From Luteimonas gilva (GTDB lineage: Bacteria; Pseudomonadota; Gammaproteobacteria; Xanthomonadales; Xanthomonadaceae): a stretch of 64,000 nucleotides of DNA. The DNA lies in the NCBI RefSeq assembly GCF_005239095.1, contig NZ_SZUA01000003.1, positions 62,001 to 126,000 on the forward strand. Direction: 5' to 3'. The notes beneath the pieces were generated by a model. That model was not told where the DNA came from. It saw nothing but the letters and a program-made list of their open reading frames with translations, and ran no database searches. This document shows positions 7,805-15,467 of the stretch, in pieces (within the stretch, counting starts at the first letter, position 1; every line of letters begins with the position of its first letter). The translations under genes and the position numbers were made by a program.

Positions 7805-9168
7805 ATTCGCAGACGCTCGGCGGCTTCGATCTGGACGCGATCAAGACCGGCGCGACCGAAGATCCGCTGCTCGACGCCTTGAGTTCGATCCACGGCATCG
7901 AACGCGTCGGCCGCGTCGCCGAAGCCTACGGCACGCTGATCCGCGCCACCGGCCTGAAGGCCACGATCGGCGAGCTGTGCGAACTGCGCAATCCGCGCGG
8001 CGTCGGCGATCCGGATTTCAAATTGGCCGCCGAAGTGGTCGGCGTGTCCAAGCAGCACACCCTGCTGACGCCGCTCGGCGCGCTGGACGGCATTTCCCAC
8101 ACCACCGAAGTGATCGGCACCGGCCGCCAGGCCGCGGTGCGCGCCGGCGATGGCCTGCTCGGCCGCATCGTCGACGCGCACGGCGAGCCGATCGACGGCA
8201 AAGGCCCGATCGGCGCCGCGGTCGATGCGCCGATCTACGCGGCTTCGCCCAATCCGCTGACCCGCAAATTGATCGATCGGACGTTCTCTACCGGCGTGCG
8301 CGCGATCGACGCGACCATGACCACCGGCGTCGGCCAGCGCGTGGGCATCTTCGCGGTCGCCGGCGGCGGCAAGAGCACTTTGCTGGGCATGCTCGCCCGC
8401 GGCGGCGAAGCCGACGTCAACGTGATCGCCCTGGTCGGCGAACGCGGCCGCGAAGTCAACGAATTCATCCACGACAACCTGGGCGCGAAAGGCCTGGCCA
8501 AATCGGTGATCGTGGTCGCCACGTCCGACCGGCCGGCGCTGGAGCGCAGCCGCGCGGCCTGGGTCGCGACCGCCATCGCCGAACACTTCCGCGATCAGGG
8601 CAAGCGCGTCTTGCTGCTGCTCGATTCGGTGACGCGCTTCGCCCGCGCGCTGCGCGACGTCGGCCTGGCGGTCGGCGAACCGCCGGCGCGGCGCGGCTAT
8701 CCGCCGTCGGTGTTCAGCGCCTTGCCGCGCTTGTTCGAACGCGCCGGCAACAACGAAAAGGGTTCCATCACCGCGTTCTACACGGTGCTGGCCGAGGACG
8801 AGGACGGCGGCGATCCGATCGTCGAAGAAGTGCGTTCGATCCTGGACGGCCACATCGTGCTGTCGCGCAAGCTCGCCGCGGCCTACCACTATCCGGCGAT
8901 CGACGTGCTGACCAGCCTCAGCCGCACCATGCCGCGGGTGGCCGACGAGACCCACCAACGCGCCGCCGGCAAGCTGCGCAAGGTGCTGGCCAAGTACCAG
9001 GACATCGAACTGCTGCTGCAGTTGGGCGAGTACAAGCGCGGCACCGATCCGGACGCCGACATGGCGATCGAGAAGATCGGCCCGGTCCGCGCCCTGCTGC
9101 AGCAATCGGCGGCCGAATTGGTGCCCTTCACGCAGTCTTCCGAAGCCTTGCGCAGGCTGTTCGCATGA
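7801..9168 (+). CDS. sctN: SctN, type III secretion ATPase
   Basis: This 455-residue protein is the F1-beta-like ATPase that unfolds substrates and strips chaperones. The N-terminal beta-barrel ends near residue 100. The Walker A loop is AVAGGGKST (about 185-193; many relatives read GAGVGKST), followed by ALVGERGREVNEFI and Walker B at VLLLLDSVTRFARALRDVGL. GEPPARRGYPPSVFSALPRL and SRKLAAAYHYPAIDVL are the classic type III ATPase blocks. The C-terminal helical domain (IELLLQLGEYKRGTDPDAD) contacts SctO and the export gate. It is translationally coupled at both ends by four-base overlaps with sctL and sctO. Confidence 0.97.
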   Translation: MNSQTLGGFDLDAIKTGATEDPLLDALSSIHGIERVGRVAEAYGTLIRATGLKATIGELCELRNPRGVGDPDFKLAAEVVGVSKQHTLLTPLGALDGISHTTEVIGTGRQAAVRAGDGLLGRIVDAHGEPIDGKGPIGAAVDAPIYAASPNPLTRKLIDRTFSTGVRAIDATMTTGVGQRVGIFAVAGGGKSTLLGMLARGGEADVNVIALVGERGREVNEFIHDNLGAKGLAKSVIVVATSDRPALERSRAAWVATAIAEHFRDQGKRVLLLLDSVTRFARALRDVGLAVGEPPARRGYPPSVFSALPRLFERAGNNEKGSITAFYTVLAEDEDGGDPIVEEVRSILDGHIVLSRKLAAAYHYPAIDVLTSLSRTMPRVADETHQRAAGKLRKVLAKYQDIELLLQLGEYKRGTDPDADMAIEKIGPVRALLQQSAAELVPFTQSSEALRRLFA

Positions 9169-9647
9169 AGCGCTATCCGCTCCACACCCTGCTCAAGCTG
9201 CGCGAGCACCGCGTCGAGGCGGCGCGGCAGAAGGTGCTGGAGTGCCAGCGCGAAGTGCAGGCCTGCCGCGACGCTTGTCTGTTGATCGAAGGCGAGATCA
9301 TCGCGCTGGAATTCGAGCGCGGCCAGCAGCGCAAGCGCCTGCTCGATCCGCCGCAGGCCGGCGAATCCTGGCCGAGCGCGCTGGCCCAGCGCGAAGCGCA
9401 TATCGACCTGCTCGGCGAACAGGCCGAGGCCGCGCGCCAACGCCTGTTCAAAGCCCAACAGAAATTGCGCGAGGCCGAGTTGGCCTTGGCCGAAGCGCGC
9501 ACCGCCTTCTTCCGCGCCAAGGCCAAGCAGGACGCGCTGGAAAAACGCCGCGACGTGTGGCGCGACGAACAGCACGCGCTCGCCGCCCGCCACGAAGAAC
9601 GCGCCACCGACGATTTGCTGCAATCGCGCCACGCCGCGCCGGCGTGA
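9165..9647 (+). CDS. sctO: SctO, ATPase stalk (FliJ/YscO family)
   Basis: A 160-residue protein that is almost entirely coiled coil, opening YPLHTLLKLREHRVEAARQK, a start characteristic of the FliJ/YscO family. SctO inserts into the SctN hexamer like the gamma subunit of F1 and touches SctV. The gene overlaps sctN by four bases (ATGA) and sits immediately before sctP, as in other injectisome operons. Identification relies on the N-terminal motif, the coiled-coil pattern and the position. Confidence 0.85.
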   Translation: MKRYPLHTLLKLREHRVEAARQKVLECQREVQACRDACLLIEGEIIALEFERGQQRKRLLDPPQAGESWPSALAQREAHIDLLGEQAEAARQRLFKAQQKLREAELALAEARTAFFRAKAKQDALEKRRDVWRDEQHALAARHEERATDDLLQSRHAAPA

Positions 9648-9663
9648 CGAACAGGAGGTTCCG

Positions 9664-10368
9664 ATGAGCATCGAACGCAACCGGTCTTCAGATTCGACCC
9701 ACGACGCCGCGCGCGTGCGCGAAGCCGCGCATAAGCCGGCCGCCGAGCCGAAGCAGCCGCCCAGTCCGGAAACCGTGGACCAGTTCCGCGCCGTGATGCG
9801 CCAGGCGCGCGAAGGCGAATCACAGCAGCAGAGCCTGCAAGCGCAAGCGCGCCAGCAAGCGCGCGCGGCCGATGCGCGCACGGCGCAGCAGACGGCCGGC
9901 GACTACGCCGTGCAGGCCAAGACCTTGGGCGACAGCGTCGAGGACAATGCGCGCCGCCGCGGCGACGACCTGGGCACGTCCGCGTCTTCGCAACAGCCGG
10001 CCGATGCCGCGACGATGTTCCAAGCGCAAATGGCGATGCGCGAAGGCGCGGCGCAACCACAAGCCGCACCGCCCGCCGCCAGCCCGCAGGGCTTGGCCGA
10101 GTTGATCGAAAAGCACGTGCGCCAGTTGGCGGTCGACGACCGCGCCGCGCGCGACAGCGACGGCCAAGTGCTGCTGCGCATGGCCGACGCCACGCTGCCC
10201 GGCACCGACCTGCTGCTCAGCCGCACCTCCGCCGGTTGGGCCCTGCGCGCCGACGTTCGCTCGCGCGCCAGCTACGACGCCATCCGCGAAGCCGCCCCGG
10301 AACTGGCCAAGCGCTTCGCCGAACGCAATCTGGGCACGCTCAGCGTCGAGCCGCATTTTCACGGTTGA
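9664..10368 (+). CDS. sctP: SctP, needle-length regulator / substrate-specificity switch
   Basis: A 234-residue protein with a long hydrophilic Gln/Ala-rich N-terminal part (low complexity near residues 55-80) and a compact C-terminal domain from about residue 140: VLLRMADATLPGTDLLLSR, AGWALRADVRSRASYDAIRE, then LGTLSVEPHF. This is the substrate-switch domain as seen in HrpP/SctP proteins. It measures needle length and makes SctU switch to late substrates. It is the last gene of the run; a clear terminator follows about 100 bases later. A good ribosome site (AGGAGG) precedes the ATG. Confidence 0.8.
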   Translation: MSIERNRSSDSTHDAARVREAAHKPAAEPKQPPSPETVDQFRAVMRQAREGESQQQSLQAQARQQARAADARTAQQTAGDYAVQAKTLGDSVEDNARRRGDDLGTSASSQQPADAATMFQAQMAMREGAAQPQAAPPAASPQGLAELIEKHVRQLAVDDRAARDSDGQVLLRMADATLPGTDLLLSRTSAGWALRADVRSRASYDAIREAAPELAKRFAERNLGTLSVEPHFHG

Positions 10369-10465
10369 AGCAGCGCGATTTTCAATTCGAAGCGGGTGCG
10401 GCGTATCGTCTTGCTGTTTCTTTGTTCGTGATTCGACGGAAACTCTTCTGAGGCGCAAAAAAGGT

Positions 10466-10497
10466 ATCGCCGGGGCCCTCCAGCCCCGGCGATTTTG
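10466..10497 (+). terminator. Rho-independent terminator of the sct operon
   Basis: A perfect 10-bp stem, ATCGCCGGGG and its complement CCCCGGCGAT, with an 8-base loop, followed by TTTT. It lies between sctP and the convergent small gene and probably ends the sctV-sctP transcript; A residues before the stem (10457-10462) could make it work in both directions. Confidence 0.8.
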
Positions 10498-10514
10498 CCT
10501 TCCTAGGCGTTACC

Positions 10515-10781
10515 TCACGGACACCAGCAAGTGGTGTCGCCATCCGTGCAGACTTTTTCGACGTAACAATGGCCGTCGTTGCAAACGTATTTAATGCTGT
10601 AGATTCCGTGGTCTTCCCACCATGACTCTTTCGTGGTTTGCGGGGCCGTGGACGTGTTTTGCAATCCGAGCTGTCCGAACAGATTCTGGTCTGCTGGTTT
10701 ACCAAGGCGGGTTTGCGCTTGGGCGCTCGTAGCGCTAATACCCAGGATTAGCATGGTTGCGAAGAATGCGATTTTCATCAT
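10515..10781 (-). CDS. Small exported cysteine-rich protein, unknown function
   Basis: An 88-residue precursor with a clear signal peptide (MKIAFFATMLILGISATSAQA) and a mature part of about 65 residues. It ends in a cysteine cluster: YVCNDGHCYVEKVCTDGDTTCWCP has five cysteines in its final 24 residues. The pattern suggests a disulphide-stabilised secreted peptide. No family was recognised. Two adjacent ATG codons (10781 and 10778) compete; AGGA is better spaced for the second. It faces the sct operon and shares its terminator region. Confidence 0.65.
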   Translation of the reverse strand: MMKIAFFATMLILGISATSAQAQTRLGKPADQNLFGQLGLQNTSTAPQTTKESWWEDHGIYSIKYVCNDGHCYVEKVCTDGDTTCWCP

Positions 10782-11129
10782 TAGTTCCTATGTATTGGGT
10801 TATTGCCTGCACCGAACACAGATGTTGGCAAGCTCATATAAGACGTAAAAAACAGCGAGCGGTGCGCTGAGGCGAATCAGCGGTCGACTTGTCAACATAC
10901 ATGCGGATCGTTGACCGTTTCGCTGGATCCGATTTCAATAGTCCTAGTGGGTGCTTCTCACTGCGCGGGGCGGCTAGATGCTGCGAAGCCCGCGGCCAAG
11001 GAGGATGAATGCGCAAAAAGCGCGAAACGAGTCACGCACTAGGGTCATTCCTAGCTATTCCCATGCCGAAAACCGGGCTCTAATCGTGGGGCAGGGGTGC
11101 AATGCCTTACGGCCTCATGGAGAAACGCC
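10782..11129. other. 348-base intergenic region with divergent promoters
   Basis: No gene is seen here. The right part holds the shared promoter box for the hydrolase gene, described separately. The left part must hold the promoter of the small cysteine-rich gene; it is notably AT-richer than the surroundings (10790-10860), and no confident -35/-10 pair was fitted. Confidence 0.4.
11039..11084 (+). promoter_or_regulatory. Shared accessory-regulon promoter box, copy D
   Basis: CTAGGGT (11039-11045), six bases, then CTAGCTAT (11051-11058) with the -10-like TCTAAT at 11079-11084. Aligned without gaps to the boxes before the 202-aa gene and the Gly/His-rich gene, it shares CTAGGGT and TAG(C/G)T at the same distance from the -10. 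It would start a leader of about 40 bases for the hydrolase gene. The inverted CTAGG..CCTAG pattern in the -35 position suggests an activator site. Confidence 0.6.
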
Positions 11130-12617
11130 ATGGTCCAGCCCGTCAACGGCTCCGACAACCGTCCCGGCGATCATCTGAGCCCGAGCGGCTTCGATTACAA
11201 CCGCATCGACGGCGTGCAGGGCAACCGCAACGTCACGCCCGAATTCATTTCCAAGGTCGAAGCGATGGCCGAGCGGCTCGGCACGCGCCCCGAATACCTG
11301 ATGGCGGTGATGAGCTTCGAGACCGGCGGCAGCTTCAGTCCCGCCCAGCGCAACAACGCCGGCGGCAGCGCGACCGGCCTGATCCAATTCATGCCGAATA
11401 CGGCGACCGAGTTGGGCACGAGCACCGCCGCGCTGGCGCGGATGAGTGCGGTCGATCAGCTCGATTACGTCGAGCGCTACTTCAACAACCGTTCCGATCC
11501 GGGCGATCTCAATACGTTGGAAGGCGTGTACACGACGGTGCTGTACGGCAGCCCGCGATCGGATCCGAATGCGACGCTGTTCAGCCAAGGCACGCGGGCG
11601 TACAGCGCCAACGCGCCGCTGGACACCAACCGCGACGGCCGCATCACCGCGGGCGAGGCGACGTCCTTCGTGCGCGGCCGCATCAACGGCGAAGCGCCGC
11701 CGCCGACCGACACGCGCCCTGGCGGCGGCAATGGTGACACCCCGCCGGCGGGGGGCAACGGAGACAATCCGCCGCGCGGCGGCACCGTGCAGGTGCATCG
11801 TGGCGATACGCTGTCGAAGATCGCGCACGATAACGGCGTGTCCTTGTCCTCGCTGATCGCGGCCAATCCGCAGATCCGCAATCCGAACCTGATCTACGCC
11901 GGCCAAACGGTGCATCTGCCGGGCGGCGGCGACGGCAGCGTGCGTGTGCAGCGCGGCGACACGTTGTCGGGCATCGCGGCCGACCATGGCGTCTCCTTGC
12001 AGGCCTTGTTGCAGGCCAATCCACAGATCCGCAATCCGAACCTGATCTATCCCAACCAGGTCGTGCGCCTTCCGGGCGGCGGATCGCAAACGCCGACGCC
12101 GACCGGCAACGGCGGCGGCAACGACCAGCCCGCGCCGCCGCCCAGCGGCGACGTGCGCACTTATTCGCCGTACACGGTGTACAGCACCGGCGATCGCGCC
12201 GCGTTCGCGGTGTCCAGTCCCGATCAGTTGCAGCCGCACCACGACTATCAGTCGCAGACCCGCGAAGGCCAGCGCCTGGAAGTGCGCGACGTAGTGCTGC
12301 ACCACAACGGCCAGTCGCAAACACAGCAGGCGATACCGTCGCCGATCGCCGGCACCGTGGTCAGCGCCGGACCGCTGGGCAACGCCGGCAACGCGGTGGT
12401 GCTGCGCGGCGAGCAGGGCCAGTTGGTCTACATCTTCCACATGTCCAAGATCGACGTGCACGCCGGGCAGAAGGTCGCTTACGGGCAGGATCTGGGCAAC
12501 CAGGGTTCGACCGGCAATTCCACCGGCCCGCACGTGCATATCGAAGCTTCGTCGCAGGTGATCGACCGTTGGGTGAACGATTTGCTCGACGGCCGCTTCG
12601 ACGGGCGGCGCGGCTGA
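11130..12617 (+). CDS. Peptidoglycan hydrolase: lysozyme-like domain, two LysM, M23-like domain
   Basis: This 495-residue protein contains, in order, a transglycosylase-type lysozyme fold (about 30-130; catalytic Glu in MSFETGGSFSP, then GLIQFMPNTATELG), two LysM domains (VQVHRGDTLSKIAHDNGVSL and VRVQRGDTLSGIAADHGVSL, about 225-315) separated by Gly/Pro linkers, and a C-terminal M23-like domain (about 355-480; GPHVHIEA). The M23 domain keeps the HxH motif but its first metal motif reads HHNGQSQ with no Asp, so peptidase activity is doubtful. There is no signal peptide, so export by the adjacent type III system, or by lysis, is possible. The ATG at 11130 has a GGAGA site. It carries the shared promoter box. 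Confidence 0.85.
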   Translation: MVQPVNGSDNRPGDHLSPSGFDYNRIDGVQGNRNVTPEFISKVEAMAERLGTRPEYLMAVMSFETGGSFSPAQRNNAGGSATGLIQFMPNTATELGTSTAALARMSAVDQLDYVERYFNNRSDPGDLNTLEGVYTTVLYGSPRSDPNATLFSQGTRAYSANAPLDTNRDGRITAGEATSFVRGRINGEAPPPTDTRPGGGNGDTPPAGGNGDNPPRGGTVQVHRGDTLSKIAHDNGVSLSSLIAANPQIRNPNLIYAGQTVHLPGGGDGSVRVQRGDTLSGIAADHGVSLQALLQANPQIRNPNLIYPNQVVRLPGGGSQTPTPTGNGGGNDQPAPPPSGDVRTYSPYTVYSTGDRAAFAVSSPDQLQPHHDYQSQTREGQRLEVRDVVLHHNGQSQTQQAIPSPIAGTVVSAGPLGNAGNAVVLRGEQGQLVYIFHMSKIDVHAGQKVAYGQDLGNQGSTGNSTGPHVHIEASSQVIDRWVNDLLDGRFDGRRG

Positions 12618-12631
12618 CCGACCCGCTCCGA

Positions 12632-12678
12632 CGCTTAAGCCCTCTCCCGCTTGCGGGAGAGGGTTGGGTGAGGGCGAG
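12632..12678. repeat. CCCTCTCCCGC-type intergenic hairpin
   Basis: CCCTCTCCCGCTTGCGGGAGAGGG forms a perfect hairpin (11-bp arms) followed by TTGGGTGAGGGCG. Two closely related copies lie at 36632-36727. It sits just after the hydrolase gene and could act as a transcript-end structure. Confidence 0.7.
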
Positions 12679-12758
12679 TCCGTTGCGACGACAGAGTCAT
12701 TCGAAGCTTCGATGCGATGTGAAAGACTCGCTGGCGGAGCCGGCGCTACACTTCCGGC

Positions 12759-13745
12759 ATGATCCGTAGGCCCTACGACAAACCGCTCCGCGCCGGCCTG
12801 GGCTGTTGGGTTGGATTCGCGCTCGCTGCTTGCTCTCAAGCGACGCCACCGTCCGACGGAGCGACGGCGCAAACGCGAACGCCCGCCGCGCCGGACTCCG
12901 CTTTGCCGGCATCGATCGTACGCGCGTTAGGCACCGACGAACGCGTTCTCGCCTGCGCGCAAGGCACGCGCGCGGGCGTGAGCCAATTCAATCCAGATTG
13001 GGTGAAAACGCAGCGCGTCGATCTGAACGACGACGGCCGCCAGGATTGGATCGTCGAAGGCCGGCATGCCTGCCTGCGCGACGGCGAAACGCCGTATTGG
13101 TGGGCGTACGCCGACGAAGCGGCGGGGCAGCGGTTGGTCCTGTCGTCCGTGACGGCGCAAGCGTTGCAGCCTGTCGATGCGCGCACCGATGGCTTCCGCG
13201 ATCTGCGGTTGCGGAGCGCCGGCGGCGAAACCGTCGCGCGTTACGACGGAACGCAGTACGCGATACCGGCCGCGGCTCCACCCGCGTCGGATACGCAAGC
13301 CGACACCGTAGCCGGCCGGCTCGAGATCGAAGCCCTGCCGCGCGCCGCCCACGGCCAGGAGAGTTTCCGCATCGCGCTCGCCGGCAGGGAATTGCGCCGC
13401 ACCGGCGCAGATGCGGATTTCCCGGACTTCCCGGCGCCCCGCATCCTGCAACGCTATCCGCAGGGCATCGCGCCGTTCGACGAGGTCGTCGTGTTCCAGC
13501 AAGAGATGTACGGCAACGCTTGCGACGGCGGACCGTTGTGGATGCTGGGCCTGAAGCGCGACGGTTCGTATGCGATGTCCGAACCGATCGATTTTTGCGG
13601 CGGCAAAGCGGCGCAGCTGTCGGCGACGCGCGACGAGTTGACGATCGTGTTGCCGGGCGGGCCGTTGAATCGCGGTGAGGGCGAGATTCCGGCGGAGACG
13701 TGGCGCTACCGGAATGGAAAAGTCGAGCGCGTGGCTGCGCCGTAG
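12759..13745 (+). CDS. Putative lipoprotein of unknown function
   Basis: A 328-residue protein with an N-terminal membrane segment and lipobox-like cysteine (VGFALAACSQ, Cys about residue 25), followed by a Thr/Ala/Pro linker. It has an FG-GAP-like stretch near residue 88 (VDLNDDGRQDWIVEGRHACL), as found in proteins binding Ca or forming repeats. The C-terminal half contains LPRAAHGQESFRIALAGREL and four further cysteines that may pair. No family was recognised. The start codon has only a weak ribosome site. It stands alone between two repeat elements. Confidence 0.6.
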   Translation: MIRRPYDKPLRAGLGCWVGFALAACSQATPPSDGATAQTRTPAAPDSALPASIVRALGTDERVLACAQGTRAGVSQFNPDWVKTQRVDLNDDGRQDWIVEGRHACLRDGETPYWWAYADEAAGQRLVLSSVTAQALQPVDARTDGFRDLRLRSAGGETVARYDGTQYAIPAAAPPASDTQADTVAGRLEIEALPRAAHGQESFRIALAGRELRRTGADADFPDFPAPRILQRYPQGIAPFDEVVVFQQEMYGNACDGGPLWMLGLKRDGSYAMSEPIDFCGGKAAQLSATRDELTIVLPGGPLNRGEGEIPAETWRYRNGKVERVAAP

Positions 13746-13747
13746 CT

Positions 13748-13972
13748 TTCCCCCCTTGCGAGGAGAGGATGCCCGAAGGCAGGAGAGGGGAACGAGCGAC
13801 GCAAGTGCTTTAGTTCTTTCCGCCAAAAGCCGAACCCTCTTCCTGGCGCTTCGCGCTTGTCCCTCGCTCCGCGCCCCGGCCCTCACTTACGCGAGGGCGT
13901 TCAGGCGCATGCGAAGCGGTGCTTCGCAAGCAATACGCCTTCACCCCGTAAAAGGGAGAGGGGCAAGCGGCG
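13748..13972. repeat. Long composite intergenic repeat
   Basis: A 225-base non-coding stretch made of pieces also seen at 20787-20936, 51006-51066 and 60797-61131: a 'cccccttgcg..gaggatgcccgaa' arm, a 'ccgccaaaagccgaaccctc' joint, CTTCGCGC hairpins and an end arm AAAGGGAGAGGGG. The outer arms can pair across the element; internal hairpins (for example CGCATGCGAAGCGGTGCTTCG) are nested within it. Confidence 0.6.
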
Positions 13973-13975
13973 GCG

Positions 13976-14572
13976 CTACGAAGCGCTGTGTACGCGGCGC
14001 TTGATCCCCTGCCAATCCTCGCGCCGCAAGCGGAAGCGCAGTGCGGCGTTGCCGAACTGCTCGGTTTCGCCGTCCGCGACGAAACCCAGCCGCATCAGCA
14101 GCGGCGGCACGGAGCGGTTGCGCGGGTCGCATAAGCCGATCAGCGCCGGCAAGCGCAGCGCGCCGAAAGCGTGCTCGCACAAGGCGGCGCCGGCTTCGAG
14201 CGCGTAGCCGCGGCCCCACGCGCGCGGCAGCAGGCGCGTGCCGATCTCCACTTCGTTCGGATCCAGTTCCGCCATCAACGAGAAGAAACCGACGAAACCG
14301 CCCTCGTCGTCGGCGCGCCACACGCCCAGCCCCGGGCGCTCGCGGTAGACGCGGTTGGCGGTGTCGATCAGCGCGACGGCGCCAGCGACGTCGTCGACCG
14401 GGGCGTCGAGCAAGGCCTGCAACACGCGCGCGTCGCGGCCCAGCCGCTGCAGGTCGAAGATGTCGGCGTAGCGTAGGCCGCGCAGGCGCAGCCGGCGGGT
14501 GCGCAGCAGTTCCTCGCCCGGGTAGTCGGCCGGGGTTTTCGGAGGCGTCGGCGGGACCGGCGTGGTGGCCAT
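13976..14572 (-). CDS. GNAT-family N-acetyltransferase (RimJ/RimL-like)
   Basis: A 198-residue protein with the layout of ribosomal-protein or small-molecule acetyltransferases: LLRTRRLRLRGLRYADIFDL near the start (the usual TxRLxLR...D opening), VGFFSLMAELDPNEVEIGTR in the middle, the acetyl-CoA loop LLPRAWGRGYALEAGAAL, and the end motif LCDPRNRSVPPLLMRLGF. The substrate cannot be told from sequence. It is transcribed against the accessory genes and ends next to a repeat. Confidence 0.85.
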   Translation of the reverse strand: MATTPVPPTPPKTPADYPGEELLRTRRLRLRGLRYADIFDLQRLGRDARVLQALLDAPVDDVAGAVALIDTANRVYRERPGLGVWRADDEGGFVGFFSLMAELDPNEVEIGTRLLPRAWGRGYALEAGAALCEHAFGALRLPALIGLCDPRNRSVPPLLMRLGFVADGETEQFGNAALRFRLRREDWQGIKRRVHSAS

Positions 14573-14618
14573 GCCGTCAGTATCCCGCAGCCCGCAGGCG
14601 CCGGGCTTAGGGCTTTCC

Positions 14619-14667
14619 CTAGGTCGGGTACGACCTAGCTTGGCGCCGCCATACGGATGCGGACACT
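14619..14667 (+). promoter_or_regulatory. Shared accessory-regulon promoter, copy A, with perfect palindrome
   Basis: Contains a perfect 8-bp inverted repeat, CTAGGTCG-GGTA-CGACCTAG (14619-14638). Read in register with the other copies it gives GTCGGGT-N6-TAGCTT and a -10-like GACACT at 14662-14667. AGCTTG-N20-ACACT is identical in spacing to copy B. It would drive the glycine-zipper gene and the 99-aa gene. Confidence 0.6.
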
Positions 14668-14726
14668 AGGCATGCGCCCGCAGAGTTCGCTCCGGGCATT
14701 CCCCCCAAAAACATGAGGACATGGAC

Positions 14727-14939
14727 ATGGGCAGCCAAATCGGATCACTCGTCGGCCAAGTCGTCGGCTCATTCTTCGGCGGTCCCGCGGGTGCGGCGAT
14801 CGGTTCGCAAATCGGTTCCTGGCTCGGCGGCATGATCGGCGGCGACCAGAGCGGCGGCAGCAGCGGTGGCGGCTTCAACTTCGGCTCGCTGTTCAACCAG
14901 GGCACCGGCGGCGGCTTCAACATCGGTTACTCAGGCTGA
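14727..14939 (+). CDS. Glycine-zipper peptide, type III accessory candidate
   Basis: A 70-residue peptide whose first 40 residues are a glycine zipper: MGSQIGSLVGQVVGSFFGG and GAAIGSQIGSWLGGMIGG with Gly/Ala every three or four positions, a pattern that packs in membranes or oligomers. A Gly/Ser/Phe/Asn-rich tail follows (GGGFNFGSLF). There is no signal peptide. The ATG at 14727 is preferred to the one at 14721 because GAGG then sits eight bases away. It is followed within seven bases by the 99-aa gene and preceded by a shared promoter box, so it belongs to the putative secretion regulon. Function unknown. Confidence 0.65.
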   Translation: MGSQIGSLVGQVVGSFFGGPAGAAIGSQIGSWLGGMIGGDQSGGSSGGGFNFGSLFNQGTGGGFNIGYSG

Positions 14940-14946
14940 GTAAGCC

Positions 14947-15246
14947 ATGCTCGATCCGACCGTACCCAAGTCCCGCGCCGAGCTCGTAGAGCGGCTCGCC
15001 GACTTGCGCCAGCAAGGCATTCTCGACATCGCCGAGGAAACGCGGCTGTTGGATCATTACGACGCCATGGCGCGCGACATCGAAGACGAGAAAGCGCGCC
15101 TGGAGCCGGAATTCGAACGGCGCCGCGCCGAGGATGGCGATGAGAAGGCGGCCGCGTGGTTGTTGGAAGTCTCGACCGAAATCGGCCGCAGGCACGGTGC
15201 CGCGACCCGAGCGTTGACCGACCAGCTGCGGGTCGTGACCGGCTAA
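14947..15246 (+). CDS. 99-aa protein with the shared 60-residue accessory domain
   Basis: A charged, helical 99-residue protein. Residues about 12-72 align without gaps to about residues 104-163 of the 202-aa protein encoded downstream: both have Gxx....E...LL, then EF.RR....G(D/E)EKA.AW (here EFERRRAEDGDEKAAAWL). No known family was recognised. It follows the glycine-zipper gene by seven bases, so it is probably co-transcribed with it. The size, charge and lack of signal peptide would fit a secretion chaperone or regulator, but that is inference. Confidence 0.7.
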   Translation: MLDPTVPKSRAELVERLADLRQQGILDIAEETRLLDHYDAMARDIEDEKARLEPEFERRRAEDGDEKAAAWLLEVSTEIGRRHGAATRALTDQLRVVTG

Positions 15247-15374
15247 CGGTGCCGGTGCGCAAGCCGGTCCGCAATCGCGGACCGGCTCTATGTGACGAAA
15301 TACGCAAATCAAGATTCGCTCACGCATCCGGTAAGGCCGATCGCGGCGTTGACGCCGCGATAAGGAGCCCCCGG

Positions 15375-15419
15375 CTAGGGTTGCCCCCAGCTTGTTGGCC
15401 TCTATCGGGGGCCTACACT
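15375..15419 (+). promoter_or_regulatory. Shared accessory-regulon promoter, copy B
   Basis: CTAGGGT (15375-15381), six bases, CAGCT (15388-15392), 21 bases, TACACT (15414-15419). Compared with copies C and D the box aligns base for base, and AGCTTG-N20-ACACT repeats the spacing of copy A. It lies 48 bases before the start of the 202-aa gene. Confidence 0.65.
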
Positions 15420-15467
15420 GGATCCATCGCCCGGAACGCATCCCGGGCCCGTATCGCGAGGACATGC

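Noticed and set aside
5566-9105. 1179-codon open frame opposite sctJ-sctN
   Set aside because: Shadow of the GC-rich sct genes; low-complexity Ala/Arg/His content and no domain pattern.
10944-10966. CCTAGTGGGTGC as a fifth copy of the shared promoter box
   Set aside because: Half-sites do not fit the N6 spacing on either strand and no -10 lies at the right distance.
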